This document shows positions 43,201 through 53,408 of a DNA stretch of 64,000 nt, one piece after another. Both the position numbers and the translations under genes were made by a program. This stretch comes from Entoloma clypeatum (taxonomy: Eukaryota; Basidiomycota; Agaricomycetes; Agaricales; Entolomataceae), in NCBI GenBank assembly GCA_963565915.1, contig OY751493.1, positions 496,001-560,000 on the forward strand. Direction: 5' to 3'. The notes under the pieces are model-generated. The model saw nothing but the letters and a program-made list of their open reading frames with translations. It was not told where the DNA came from and ran no database searches. How positions within the stretch are numbered: position 1 is the first letter of the stretch; the number at the start of each line of letters is the position of its first letter.

Positions 43201-45013
43201 CATTGAACAGCATCAACCTGAATCAGACAACGAACTGCCTGCCAGTGAGCCTGATGACGAACCGCGAGTACCCACTCCGGAACCTGAGCAAGTACCAGAT
43301 CGACCGATCAGGGAACGACGAGTTCGGAAGATGCCAGGAAGCATCTATGGGGAAGACACTCCAGCGTCTGATCTTGAAAAATTAGATCGAAGACGGAGAT
43401 TGGGCGGTCAAACGGCATGGATGAATGACCTCCTGATGGAGGCAATATCAGTCCAAGTTGGCATCGTTGAAATGTCCCATAAAGACATATACCCTCTTCC
43501 AAATAGAGAAGACTGGTATGCGGCTGAACGTAAAGAGCTAGACATGCTCAAACGCCGCGGGGTGATCACGGAGCTAGTACCCCTGCCTGCAGGGAGGAAA
43601 GCTCTAAGGAACAAATGGGTTTACAACGAAAAGTCTGACGGGCGTCTGAAAGCGCGCCTCGTCGCAAAAGGCTTCTCACAGGTAGAAGGGATCGACTTTG
43701 ATCAGATCTTCTCACCAGTCGTGAGATATGAAACCGTCCGATTAATACTGGCATTGACAGCCCTTGAAGGGTGGTTCATGACACTTTTGGACGTCTCATC
43801 AGCCTTCCTCTATGGAACGCTCCGTGAGGTCATCTACATGCGACAGCCTGAGGGCTACGTAGTAAAAGGGAAAGAACACCTCGTGTACCAACTATACAAA
43901 GCCCTATATGGACTTAAGCAGGCCGCATTAGCCTGGTGGAGGGAACTTGATTCCTCCATGAAAAAGCTCGGCTTTGTCCGGCTTCACTCCGATGCGGGAG
44001 TATTCATTCACAAAAGTACCAATGGGGAAATTGTAATTGCCGTCATCTATGTCGACGACTCTGCTTTTCTCGGCACAAACCGGGAATATACGCTAGAAAA
44101 GAAGAAGGCCTTCATGACAACATGGGAATGTAGGGACCTAGGTCACCTAGTGCCCGATGGGGAACCAAAGGAATTTCTCTCAATCCAAATAAGGCAACAT
44201 GGGAAGAGGATCTTCATTGATCAAGTACCTTACCTTGAGAAAATTCTGGCACGCATGGGGATGAGCGAATCTAATGCCACCCATACCCCACTCCCTACGG
44301 GCTACAAACCCATGGCGTCCGAAGATGAACCCAATGCGGAACTCCGATCTAAGTACCAATCCGTCATCGGATCACTCCTATATCTGATGATTGGAACGAG
44401 GCCTGACATCTGCTTTGCTGTAATCAAAATGTCCCAATTTTCCGCAAATCCCACCAAACACCATTTAGAGGTGGCTAGGGATATTTGCAGATATTTGAAG
44501 GCAACGAAAAATTACGCGATCATGTACGATGGGGACTCAGGGAAAGGGATCTATGCATTCACAGACTCCGACTGGGCGTCAGATGAAAACACAAGGAGGT
44601 CTACCACCGGCTTCTTCATATCACTGGCGTCTGGAGCGATAACATGGGTATCATCGGCGCAAAAGACCATCGCCCTCTCTTCTACAGAAGCAGAATATAT
44701 GGCGCTATCAGATTGCAGTCGCGCAGCAACATGGCTGAGAAGCATGCTTGCCGAACTTGGAATGCAGATCGGATCAGTACCGATCTACGGAGATAACAAC
44801 GGCTCCGTCTTTATCGCATCCAACCCTGTGACTGAGAAGCGATCCAAGCACATTGACGTGCGATTCCACTTCGTCAGAGAAAAAGTCTCCGAAGGAATTA
44901 TTACGGTCGAATTCATCGAAGGAGTGAATAACCCTGCAGACCTTTTGACTAAGAATCTGGGGAAAATCCTCTTTTCCAAGTTTATCCCGTACTTCGGACT
45001 GATAAAGAACTAG
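40286..45013 (+). pseudogene. Cop-A3 gag-pol polyprotein, complete except one TGA
   Basis: One frame of 1576 codons from the ATG at 40286 to TAG at 45013, broken only by TGA at 42701-42703 inside the integrase (AERIN*TLWEK; Cop-A2 reads RINRTLWEK, so CGA became TGA). Order: UBN2-type gag (1 to about 230), charged linker, CTHC knuckle-like element, protease LDSGASLHF (Asp about 506), integrase zinc finger WHKRLGHPND...CTGCLKGK. The catalytic core follows (IHSDLKQIS, VDGGGEFDEY), then an acidic linker, RT (KARLVAKGFSQVEGIDFDQI, VIYVDDSAFLG) and RNase H (FTDSDWASDENTRRS, SSTEAEYMALSDC). Both halves stay open, so readthrough or a source copy could still make the full protein. Confidence 0.95.
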
Positions 45014-45087
45014 GCGAAACAAAAGTACCTATATATATGTGGGAAAAAGTAAGATGTATTTAGAAGTATGTACTAAATATGGGGGGG

Positions 45088-45397
45088 TGTTGAAACTTTT
45101 CCCATCACGTAGATTAGATTAGATTAGATTACATCACGTGACCTTTACATATCTTCATTACATACTTGTTTGGTTGGTACAAACAGTAGTACGGTATATA
45201 AGACCAGGAAACTGTCAATATCAACAAGTTGTCTCTTGACTCTTAACCGCCTCCATCGCTCTTACCAGCCTCAACCGCTCTCACCAGCCTCACCCTCTCC
45301 AACCTATGTAAGTGGTCAGAACGGTATCATAGAGTACTTCCACTGTAGCCGGTTGCTTCAGTACACTTGCGGCTAGCGCCCAGATGGAACTTCAACA
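45088..45397 (+). repeat. Cop-A3 3' LTR
   Basis: 310 bp, preceded by a purine tract AAATATGGGGGGG (45075-45087). Near-identical partner of 39613-39922. Confidence 0.93.
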
Positions 45398-45653
45398 TGT
45401 TCATGCCCAACGGCTACCACTCCCATACGTATATATATTTAGCCATGATGTATAATTAATCGACCCACCAAACCGGTTCTGACCGGTCCAGACCGGTTCG
45501 GTCCACCGTCCATGGGTCCGATGGTCCGGTCCTGAGTGGTCCGGTCCAGTTTTTTGCCCTTTTGTCATATATGAAGACCGGTCTCGGTCTCGGTCTATGC
45601 CCCTCGGAGGCAAAAAACCGAACCAAACCAAACCCTCAAACACTAGCTGTGTT

Positions 45654-45943
45654 GGAAACACAGTGTTGGTTGACTAGTGTGACTAGTATACTACATCAGC
45701 ACTTCCACAAAATCCTAGTAAAGTTGTAGTTCTACCAATAATGAACTATAGCTATTGTATGCCGAAACTATTAGATATGTTAGAACTAATCATCTCTTGG
45801 CGATGCATCACCGATGCAATGGCATCATCTCATCACTCCCTAGCAACTCCCTAGTGACATTTTGACCTAGATTATTCAGCTTGTGATTATTGAACTATTT
45901 CGAACTAGTAGGGACTAGTACTAGCCTGAAATAGTTCTAATAG
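45654..45943. other. Intergenic, no gene seen
   Basis: AT-rich sequence with small direct repeats (CTCCCTAG, GACTAGTA). It marks the border between the transposon-dense half and the host-like half. Confidence 0.5.
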
Positions 45944-46223
45944 CTAGGAATCGCGATGTGCGGCCTGGCACGTCTACGTTCCGAAATGGATTCAGCCAAA
46001 GTCGGGGCCTTTGAAGATGGAGGTGACTTACGTGCTTCCTTGTACCTGCAATTGGCTTACAATAGTACGGCCAACAACAGGAGCCTTCGTTTGGGTTCTG
46101 TTGGTAGGGATCGCATTTGTCCCCCGAATCGCCACAGAGGAGTGCTTTCAAGGGCAGCGAAGAAGAGAATACGCCTGCGACGCAAAGAGCGATGGAAAGG
46201 ATGACAGTGCGTGAAAAATGCAT
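45944..46223 (-). CDS. Small secreted cysteine-rich protein, cystine-knot-like
   Basis: Exons 46223-46032 and 45973-45944, joined over a 58-nt intron (GTAAGT...CGTAG), give 73 residues with TAG. Residues 1 to about 21 are a signal peptide (basic MHFSR, then VILSIALCVAGVF). The mature part has six cysteines at 30, 37, 49, 50, 55 and 66, spaced C-x6-C-x11-CC-x4-C-x10-C, which fits the inhibitor-cystine-knot pattern. A TATA-like CATAAAAGG lies about 75 nt upstream. Secretion is inferred. Fungal proteins of this kind serve as apoplastic effectors, fruit-body or defence peptides; which applies here is unknown. Confidence 0.6.
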
Positions 46224-47955
46224 ATGTAGCGAATGGGGTCGAATGGGTGAGTGCGCGATGACTTGTGGACTTGTTGATGGGGCGCCCCCATCCTTTTATG
46301 TATCCTCGGCTTGAATCTTCCCCTCGCAACGAATCGGCTGCCAATCTCTCCCACAGTGATGATCGTCGCACAATTCCCTCTCCCCCGACATCGTGAGACG
46401 GATCCAGCTTCAAGAAAAACCCTCCGATTCGCGGTGATCCAGATTTCATGCCAAATTCGAAAATGTGGTGGGGGACGGGGGGTTGACCCCTGGTGTGATC
46501 TTTAACCCTTCCACCCGGGAATGCCGATCTGGCCACGGATGTCGAGCTCAACTTGCTCTCCTCGGCATGCCGAAGGCTCCGCGGCACAAAATCTCCCCCT
46601 CACCAAATCACCTCTCTCCGGCTTTGCGCGTCGGGCCGTGACGTAATGTCTGTGCCGTCAGCTTGGAAAGAAAGTGCCGCCCCACGTCAGCGCGCAGCTG
46701 GCAGTCTTCAAGAGCAACTAACATTCGTTCCTGGCAATAGACTCTGCCACCAACGGGGAGAGACTTCATATGTATGAACATTGTTGACCCAGGGAGGCGA
46801 GCGTACTATGGGGTGATTTGCTAATGGTGTAACCGCAGCCGTGATATCTACTGAACATTCGCGGGGGGGCGGTGGGACGGTTGCGCTGGGGATGTGTCAA
46901 AGTTGGGTGAGAACATCATTCGCGAGTTTTGCATATCGCAGTGATTCTGGTGCGCGAGCCCTGGGGGTAACGACGCGGGAACCTTTGGGTTCCATCCTCC
47001 CAAATCAAACGTAGTTTTGGCTTGCATAACCAGTCTCCAGTTTGAACATCTACGCACTAGCCACGCTCCTTGAACCTGCAGCTGGCTAACAAAATTCTTC
47101 AGCCACACGTCTTAAAATGAGAAATGGCCAGCACTGACCGCCTCAATTGAGGCATCCCCACTTAGTACTTACGGAAACTGGCATGATGAACTCGAAATAT
47201 TCCGATCTGCGACGGTGCGGTGCCGCTTTCAGTCCCGAATAGATCCGTCTTGAAACTAGTTGTTGAGTTCCACGGGGGGTAATAACCATGGGGAAGATGA
47301 CGATACCAAGTACATGATATGCAGTCCATCTCCAAGCTCAGTCTTCTCTGCACTACTGAGTAGCGACAGATTGGAGCCATCAATAGGCGATCGAAGACCT
47401 ATGAAAGGCGTTGGCGGCGCTATGACGTACATGATGTACCGGTATCCCTGGACGAGGGGGGGGAGCTTCAAGGTTGGTCACTACAAAGCGTGGCGGCGAG
47501 ATATCGAAGCGACGATAACCTATCTTGATGCCCGGGCTTGAACCTGGACACGACTTGGACCAATAATAAGCATACCCTGGCGAGCAAGGTCCGTGTAGTT
47601 GGGAAAGTTTGAGCTGGACTCTGCATCCATAAGGCCCGCCCGGGAAATCTGAGTGCCTTGAGGGATTCGGGAAGTTTGAGGTGCGGCTTTGGGTGAAGGG
47701 ATATGAACATGAACTAAGCTCTACCAAAGAAACAAATCACTTTACTAAATCGACCAGCGTGTTGGGAAAAAGGAAGGACAGTACCTGTTTAGTTTAATGA
47801 TGAATTCGCGTCTAATACAGGCGGGAAAGACACTCGAGCGTGCTTGTACCATGAGTCGACTCCGGAGGTAATGTGGCGGTTTAGACTTGAGTCCGGGGCG
47901 GCGAGATGACGTGTACCGGCCTGGCCTGACTCCTGAGAAGCGCTTGTGAGTCAGC
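46224..47955. other. Host-like intergenic region, no supported gene
   Basis: Several overlapping open frames on both strands (46057-46587, 47256-47541, 47380-47727) contradict each other and none shows a family motif or consistent splicing. A minus-strand gene with introns in 47160-47730 cannot be excluded. Confidence 0.4.
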
Positions 47956-48150
47956 TCATGACCACGACGACCCAAAACAGCGGAAATCTTCATCATGACA
48001 TCCGTGGCCAGTCCGACCGCCGACGAGGATAGGAGGGGCAATGATCTTGGAGGAAGGGCATACGTGTGGTTCCGAGTCGGCAAGCATAAGAGCCTGATCG
48101 TAAGCAGAAGACAGGGCGAGAAGACCTAGGAAACACAGATTGCACTCTAC
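47956..48150 (-). pseudogene. Possible remnant of a small secreted cysteine-containing protein
   Basis: A minus-strand frame reads CFLGLLALSSAYDQALMLAD, a signal-peptide-like stretch, then CPSSKIIAPPILVGGRTGHG and two further cysteines before TGA at 47956. No ATG stands in frame upstream (the expected place reads GTAGAGTGC), so it is either decayed or has an unseen 5' exon. No family recognised. Confidence 0.25.
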
Positions 48151-49269
48151 TTCTGCGAGTGAAGGCCAGAGAATAAAACAGGATGTTATGTTGTAGTACG
48201 TGCTCAGAAGCGCTGCGATTAAGAAAAAAAAGCCAGAGTATGAACAGAATTGAACTCGAGGGCGGACGAGACGTTGCTCGAAGGAGCTAAGTAGTCGCCT
48301 GGATCAAGAAAGTGCTACCGCCGTGGAGAGAGGAGGATTCACGTTAAAGCTCGCCGAGGAGATCGGAGTGGATGTAAATACATATTACACGATTGTGCTG
48401 AGGACGTGGGGTGTGTACGTGTTGTGGCGGCGGCGATGGCATCATGAGGGGCTGAAATTAAAACCTGGAGTAAGTACACTACCTCCTGAAACGTGGAAGG
48501 TGAACGATCATTGGCACGATATCGATGCAGTTATCAGATTTGATTCCAGTCGATGACGAGATCATGGAAAGATAACAGTAAGTTATTACGCCTGGCGATG
48601 GTCATTGTTCGTTCGTGAGGTGCGCGTTGTAATACATCCCAAGAACTTGAAGATCCGTTTTCTAGTCCACGTCACTGGGTCCACCTTGTGAGTCAGAACT
48701 TGTCTCTTTAGGACTGGATGAGAAGATTGACCTAGGGATAGTGGTGAGAAATAGAAGGGGATTTTACGATCGACTGTAGGCGCTCCGACGGCTCGGGTGT
48801 TAATTTAAGCCGTGGAGGTGTTTGGATATGTTTTTTCGTTCGAGAATTTTCTTCAATTTCGGTCTTAGTGAGCTGTGAAGACGCCACTGGGGAAGTGGTG
48901 CATCTTGTTCAAAAACTTTTGTGTCCTTGTGGAAAAGAAAGAACAAGACTCTGCTTTTGAAGCTGAAGGCAGGGATAAGAAAACCACGTGTTTTATCATC
49001 CGAAAAAGGACATCGATGTGAGGAGTGTCGTAATGCTCTTACCCTGTTCTTACCTTGGCCGCCAGCTCTTGTGGGATTCCTACTAATTGTCGTCAAACTC
49101 GGCAAATGGACAAGCCCTTCTGCTCATAAAACTGCTTCTCGTCAAGTAGACTTTCAGTAATACAGCCACCCCACACCTAGACCCCCCCTAATACCCCGCA
49201 CACCGCTCCAAGCTTCTTCCTCTTTCATTCATTCTAATATCCTCTCTTGTCTTGGTCCGGGGGGTCGAG
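48151..49269. other. Host-like intergenic region, no supported gene
   Basis: No conserved motif. Pyrimidine-rich sequence at 49180-49255 (CTTCTTCCTCTTTCATTCATT) is probably the promoter and 5' UTR of the gene at 49270. Confidence 0.4.
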
Positions 49270-51083
49270 ATGACGGAGTACGACTACTCAATCGAAGGGT
49301 ACAACCGGCACATGGCCAAGATGAACAAGATCGGGGAGTGGGTCGACAGGACGAACCAGTTCAACCCTGCGGATCCGCTGACAGCTGCGACGCCCGCGAT
49401 GACGGTTGTAGCACCACTCCCACTGGTTGGACGTGAGGGGGATGTGGTTGGGGACTTGTACGGGGATAGACGGAGGGAGAGGGAGAGGGATAGACGCGAT
49501 CGCAGGGGATGGGAGAGCCCGTCCCTAGAGAAGGAACGGAGAGACAGGGACAGGGACAAGGAGAGAGACAGAGAGAGAGACCGAGACCGGCCGAGAACCT
49601 ACCGGTCGTCCTCGAACCACATCAAGTCCCACAGCGAAACTCGGCCACCGCCCTCACGGTCCCATACCGCCCCGCTCCGACCACCCGACACCCGCCGCGT
49701 CTCCCACGACGCCGATCCCCCGCACCCCGGCCGCAGACAGCAGTCCCACCTCATCGACATCGATGACACCAGACGCGACTCGTCCTCTACCCGACGGTCC
49801 GGTTCGTCGCACGACCGAGCCTCGCGGTACCCCAAGTCATACCCCATCTACCAGCCAACGCCGAGATACCCGCCGGACTCCTACGAGCACGCCTATACAC
49901 AAAAATACTTACAGGAGCAGCCCCCGCCGCGTCCGCATACCTCTCTAGCACGCTACCCGCCGCCGCCGCCACCACCTCCACCACCTCCGCCCCCTGTATC
50001 CGCCCCAGCCCCAGCCCCCGCTCCTGCCACCCTCCCGCGTCCCAAATACAACCGCTCCCACAGCGTCTCCACACCCATCCCCACACAGCCGCACATCCAA
50101 ACATACATCACACACATCCCAAACCCCTACCCCACCGCTGCAAACCCGTACCCCGCAGACCCACCGCAGACCCACCTCTACGCCTCCCGCGCGCCGCCCG
50201 TCTACCCGTACCGCCCCTCCCCAGCCACAACGCCACATATCCCCACCCCTTGGCACTCCCAACCACAACACCCACAGCACCCGCCTCTGCGCTCGCAGAC
50301 CCATCCGCTTCCCCAGGCCCATCCTCAACCCCAGCGCCAGCAGCCCCACCGGTTCAAGTCTCTGCCCCCCGAGCCCCTTCTCCTGCCCCCCGTCGGCCTG
50401 CAGTACATCCAAGCCCAAGCCCAAGCCCAGGCGCAAGCGCAAGCGCCGGGGGTCGAGCGTGCCGCCCTCTCGCCTGTCATTCCCGATAGTGGCGCTGGGG
50501 CGTCTTCGCCTACAAAGGTACGTTTTTCCTTTCTCTAATTCACCGCCTAAAAAATGAAGATAATAATAATTTTTTGTTTTTTTGCAAAACGCAGCCTCCA
50601 CCCCTGCTCAAACGCCTCTTCTACGGTCTCACGGGGTCCAAAGTGGCTTCTTCTCAATCTACGCTCGCCGGTACCCGCTCCCCGCGCAAGAGCTCGCAAT
50701 CCTCGGGCCACCAGGGACAAGGCAGCCCGACGAGTCCGATGACGGGGAAGTACACCTGGTCGAGGTCGAGTTCGCCTGAGAAAGACAGGGGAGGAAGCAG
50801 GGACAGGGACAGGAAGAGGGATAGAGAGAAGCGCTCGTTGGACGGGCTGTTATGGCCGGTTTCGGCGAGCACGAATGCGACGCCGAAAGGCGGGGGGAGG
50901 AGAGTGTCGAGAGATGATGAAAAGGGCCGGAAGGGCGATAGAGATAGAGATCGAGAAAGGGATAGGGAGAGGGAGAAGTGGGAGTGGGTCGACGAGGGAA
51001 ATGGAAATGGAACTAACAGGGTGAAGGAGAGGGAGAAGGAAGAGAAGAGGGGGAGCAGAAGGGGGAGGAGGAGCAGTCGGTGA
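49270..51083 (+). CDS. Disordered Arg/Asp- and Pro-rich protein of unknown function (2 exons)
   Basis: Exons 49270-50517 and 50595-51083 around a 77-nt intron (GTACGT...CGCAG) encode 578 residues. The first 35 residues are the only ordered-looking part (MTEYDYSIEGYNRHMAKMNK, IGEWVDRTNQFNP). Then come R/E/D dipeptide runs (about 80-125), a Ser/His-rich region, a run of 13 prolines (about 240), a Pro/Gln/His-rich stretch and an (AQ)n tract. After the intron follow PPPLLKRLFYGLTGSKVA and a second R/D/E-rich tail with SRSSSP. RD/RE-rich tails are known from splicing and RNA-binding factors, but no RNA-binding domain is visible. The protein is probably nuclear; this is inference. Confidence 0.7.
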
Positions 51084-51407
51084 TTGCACATACCCCACGC
51101 ATACCTACATATATTAATCACCTCAGTACATGTTTTTCTTTTCCCTCCACCTACATATATCGCTTTCCCGCCTTTTTTTTTGTCATGCATATATCTGTTT
51201 CGACTCTTCATGTTTGCCCATTCATACCTACCTACTCCCACACTCACCTACATACATCCATGCATTTATAAACCTGCGGAGATAAGTGCTATGCTAAATT
51301 CCTGACGGGCATACAATATCGAGGCTCACGTCATCACTACGTAGTATCAATCTTTCAAGTTACAAGTCTGAATAAAATGAACTACCATGACGGCGCAGGG
51401 GCTCGAT

Positions 51408-51487
51408 GTCCCAGGGAGGATTCGAACTTCCGGCTTCTCGGAGTGTTGAACCATAACGAGATGATTTGACCACTAATCGACAGGGAC
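51408..51487 (-). tRNA. tRNA-His-like unit 1 (anticodon changed to ATG)
   Basis: On the minus strand: acceptor GTCCCTG/CTGGGAC (one T-T mismatch), D arm GATT...AATC with the AGTGG loop (A box), anticodon stem TCTCG/CGAGA, and T arm with GTTCGAATC (B box; one A-C mismatch in the stem). The loop reads TTATGG plus 9 extra bases then C. Extra bases sit exactly between positions 37 and 38, the normal place of tRNA introns. Anticodon position reads ATG here. Confidence 0.55.
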
Positions 51488-51697
51488 GACGTGTTCACAG
51501 CTGTGGCGCAAACACAAGACACAGCATGAATGGATTGAGCGAAAACGGGCCAAGTTTTGCGGCTGCCAGCGCGGTCAAGGGAAAACAACCATATGTACCG
51601 GGTTCAGTCACGGCGGCACGGAACAAAAAGAGAGATCGTAGCCTGAGGTGTGCAAACTCCTCGTAAGAAAAATGGTCCACAATGAAAGGTATACCGT

Positions 51698-51777
51698 GTC
51701 TCAGGGAGGATTCGAACTTCCGGCTTCTCGGAGTGTTGATCCACAACGAGATGATTTGACCACTAATCGACAGGGAC
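51698..51777 (-). tRNA. tRNA-His(GTG)-like unit 2
   Basis: Same fold as unit 1, with loop TTGTGG, 9 extra bases (ATCAACACT) and C. Removing the extra bases restores TTGTGGC, the usual tRNA-His anticodon loop. The acceptor end has an extra change (CTGAGAC). Confidence 0.55.
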
Positions 51778-51937
51778 GACGAGTTCATACGTGTGGCGCA
51801 AAAACAGGACAGCATGAATGGATTGAGCCAACACCCGAGTGTTGAGGCTGCAGCGCCCAAGCCAAAATTGTTGTCTGCCAGTGTAGTGGGCTCAGTAGCA
51901 CCCTCGTTCGGAACAAAAAGATCATCGTAGCAATATG

Positions 51938-52018
51938 ACCCGGGGAGGATACTAACATCCCGCTTTTCAGAGCGTTTCCCACTTGAACGAGATGGTTTGG
52001 CCGCTCATCGACAGGGAC
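51938..52018 (-). pseudogene. tRNA-like unit 3, degenerate
   Basis: Keeps GTCCCTGTCGATGAGCGGCC (acceptor and A-box side) and ATCTCG, but the anticodon region and T arm (GTTAGTATC) are changed. Decayed. Confidence 0.5.
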
Positions 52019-52151
52019 TCTGAAGTCGGGGGCGCGGTCACAACAGAACGATATCGACAACTTGAAGAGCGGGCCATGAACAGAACAGATCGTATCCCTC
52101 CATTCAGAATAAAATGGATATTTAGGCAGGGGAGGTTGCCATAATGATGAT

Positions 52152-52230
52152 GTCCCAGGGAGGATTCGAACTTCCGGCTTCTCGGAGCGTGGGCCACAAC
52201 GAGATGATTTGACCACTAATCGACAGGGAC
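52152..52230 (-). tRNA. tRNA-His(GTG)-like unit 4
   Basis: Loop TTGTGG followed by 8 extra bases (CCCACGCT) and C. The stems are as in unit 2. The extra segment contains CAC, able to pair with the GTG anticodon as in many eukaryotic tRNA introns. Confidence 0.55.
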
Positions 52231-52365
52231 TCTGGAGTTTGAGGCGCGGTTATAGCACAAGATCGGAAAGAGCCCGTGGTCGCAATAGATCGTAGAGGTG
52301 CGGAAACCTCTCGTCAAAGTGCCAGCGGACTGTCAGCCAAGGTCGGCCAGCGATAGCGCCACGAC

Positions 52366-52446
52366 GCCCCAGAAGGATTTGAATTTGATAGTCTGCTCCC
52401 AATTGACAGGCGGACGAGATGATCTTACCACCAATCGACACGGACG
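52366..52446 (-). pseudogene. tRNA-like unit 5, degenerate
   Basis: A-box side (GTCGATTGGTGG) and a weak B box (AATTCAAATCC) remain. The anticodon stem is lost. Confidence 0.45.
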
Positions 52447-52641
52447 ACGAGTGTTTGTCCTCTGCGTATATCGTGCTGACAGTGCTTTCACGAGAGTTCC
52501 ATCTGTCAGTGTCAGGTGTAAAAATATGGTTTAAAAAAACTGACCCGCTTTCTCGGTATCTTTCAATGATTATAATGACGGCCATCCACCAACATTGTCG
52601 CGCAGGGATTCATGCATAAAACCAAACTCAGATGAGACATT

Positions 52642-52721
52642 GTCCCAGGGAGGATTCGAACTTCCGGCTTCTCGGAGTGTTGAACCACAACGAGATGATT
52701 TCACCACTAATCGACAGGGAC
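52642..52721 (-). tRNA. tRNA-His(GTG)-like unit 6
   Basis: Same as unit 2 with extra segment TTCAACACT. One base of the D loop differs (GGTGAAATC). Confidence 0.55.
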
Positions 52722-52922
52722 GATGAGTTGGAATGTGTGGCGCAGACAGAAGATAGCATGAATGGGTTGAGCCAACACCCAAGTGTCGCGGCTGCCAGCG
52801 TGCCAAGGACAACCATCATATGTACCGAGTTCAGTCACGGCGGCACGGAACAAAAAAAAGATCATAGATTGAAGTGCGCGAACTCCCAGTAAGAAAAATG
52901 GGCAATAGCCATAAACGTACGT

Positions 52923-53002
52923 GTCCCAGGGAGGATTCGAACTTCCGGCTTCTCGGACTGTTGAACCACAACGAGATGATTTGACCACTAATCGACAGGG
53001 AC
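52923..53002 (-). tRNA. tRNA-His(GTG)-like unit 7
   Basis: Same as unit 2 with extra segment TTCAACAGT. Best-preserved copy together with unit 6. Confidence 0.55.
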
Positions 53003-53214
53003 GTTAGGTTGGAACGTGTGGCGTAGACAGAAGATAGCATGAATGGATTGAGCCGAAACCACAAGTGTCGCGAGCTGGAGTTCGTAGTGCAATTATGAAA
53101 TAACAACAATTTGAAGGTCGATGCTCGAGGTACGTACGCCAACGTTGAATACCCCCTTGAGTATAGGGTGTTACTGCTGAGAACCTTGGTTCAGAGGACT
53201 GTTACGGCGATCCA

Positions 53215-53255
53215 TGTCTCAGGGATGATTCAAACCTGAGGCTCCTCGGAGTTTT
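53215..53255 (-). pseudogene. tRNA-like unit 8, 3' half only
   Basis: Only the T arm and 3' acceptor half (plus strand GTCTCAGGGATGATTC, CTCCTCGGAG) remain. It ends the array of units spaced 214-290 bp. Confidence 0.4.
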
Positions 53256-53408
53256 TGAGCTCCCTTGCGGCGCAAAGGTATCAACGGTGAAAAAGAGCTA
53301 AAAATAGTAACAATCATGTTACATCGCCGGTCACGTGCACTTACTCCTCATTCAATCTCGCTCCACAGTAAGTAATCGCTCACTTGAAGCGCTACGTTTC
53401 ATGGCAAA

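Larger units (their letters stand above)
39613..45397 (+). mobile_element. Cop-A3: nearly intact Copia element, plus strand
   Basis: 5785 bp with 310-bp LTRs at 39613-39922 and 45088-45397 and a 5-bp flank CGTTC (39608-39612) against TGTTC (45398-45402), a duplication with one change. The coding region has a single nonsense codon. It is inserted in the right minisatellite. It is inverted relative to Cop-A2 with only 957 bp between them. Confidence 0.94.
31688..45645. mobile_element. Second hAT-like element, split by two Copia insertions
   Basis: The ends are TAGTGTTT on the left and its complement AAACACTA on the right, flanked by a perfect 8-bp duplication GCTGTGTT at 31680-31687 and 45646-45653. 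Removing Cop-A2 (32841-38655) and Cop-A3 (39613-45397) with their duplications leaves about 2.35 kb. Both arms contain ACCGGTC-rich subterminal sequence and a GC-rich minisatellite in opposite orientations, giving a foldback-like structure. The termini resemble those of the 489-bp MITE in Gyp-2. No transposase is encoded. Confidence 0.82.
51408..53255. repeat. Tandem array of tRNA-like units with shared spacers
   Basis: Eight tRNA-like modules in 1.85 kb, all on the minus strand, with related spacers (GTGGCGCAAACACAAGACAC, CAGCATGAATGGATTGAGC, GGTACATATGGTT-type on the minus strand). Start-to-start steps are about 290, 240, 214, 214, 276, 281 and 290 bp. Duplication of a unit comprising tRNA and flank explains it. 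It could also be a SINE-like family. Confidence 0.8.

Noticed and set aside
46057..46587. 176-codon minus-strand frame overlapping the small secreted gene
   Set aside because: No family motif, and it overlaps the better supported spliced gene in another frame.
51495..52993. Several minus-strand frames of 76-143 codons with shared SLSISGQIISLW-type sequence
   Set aside because: They are translations of the repeated tRNA-like units and their spacers.
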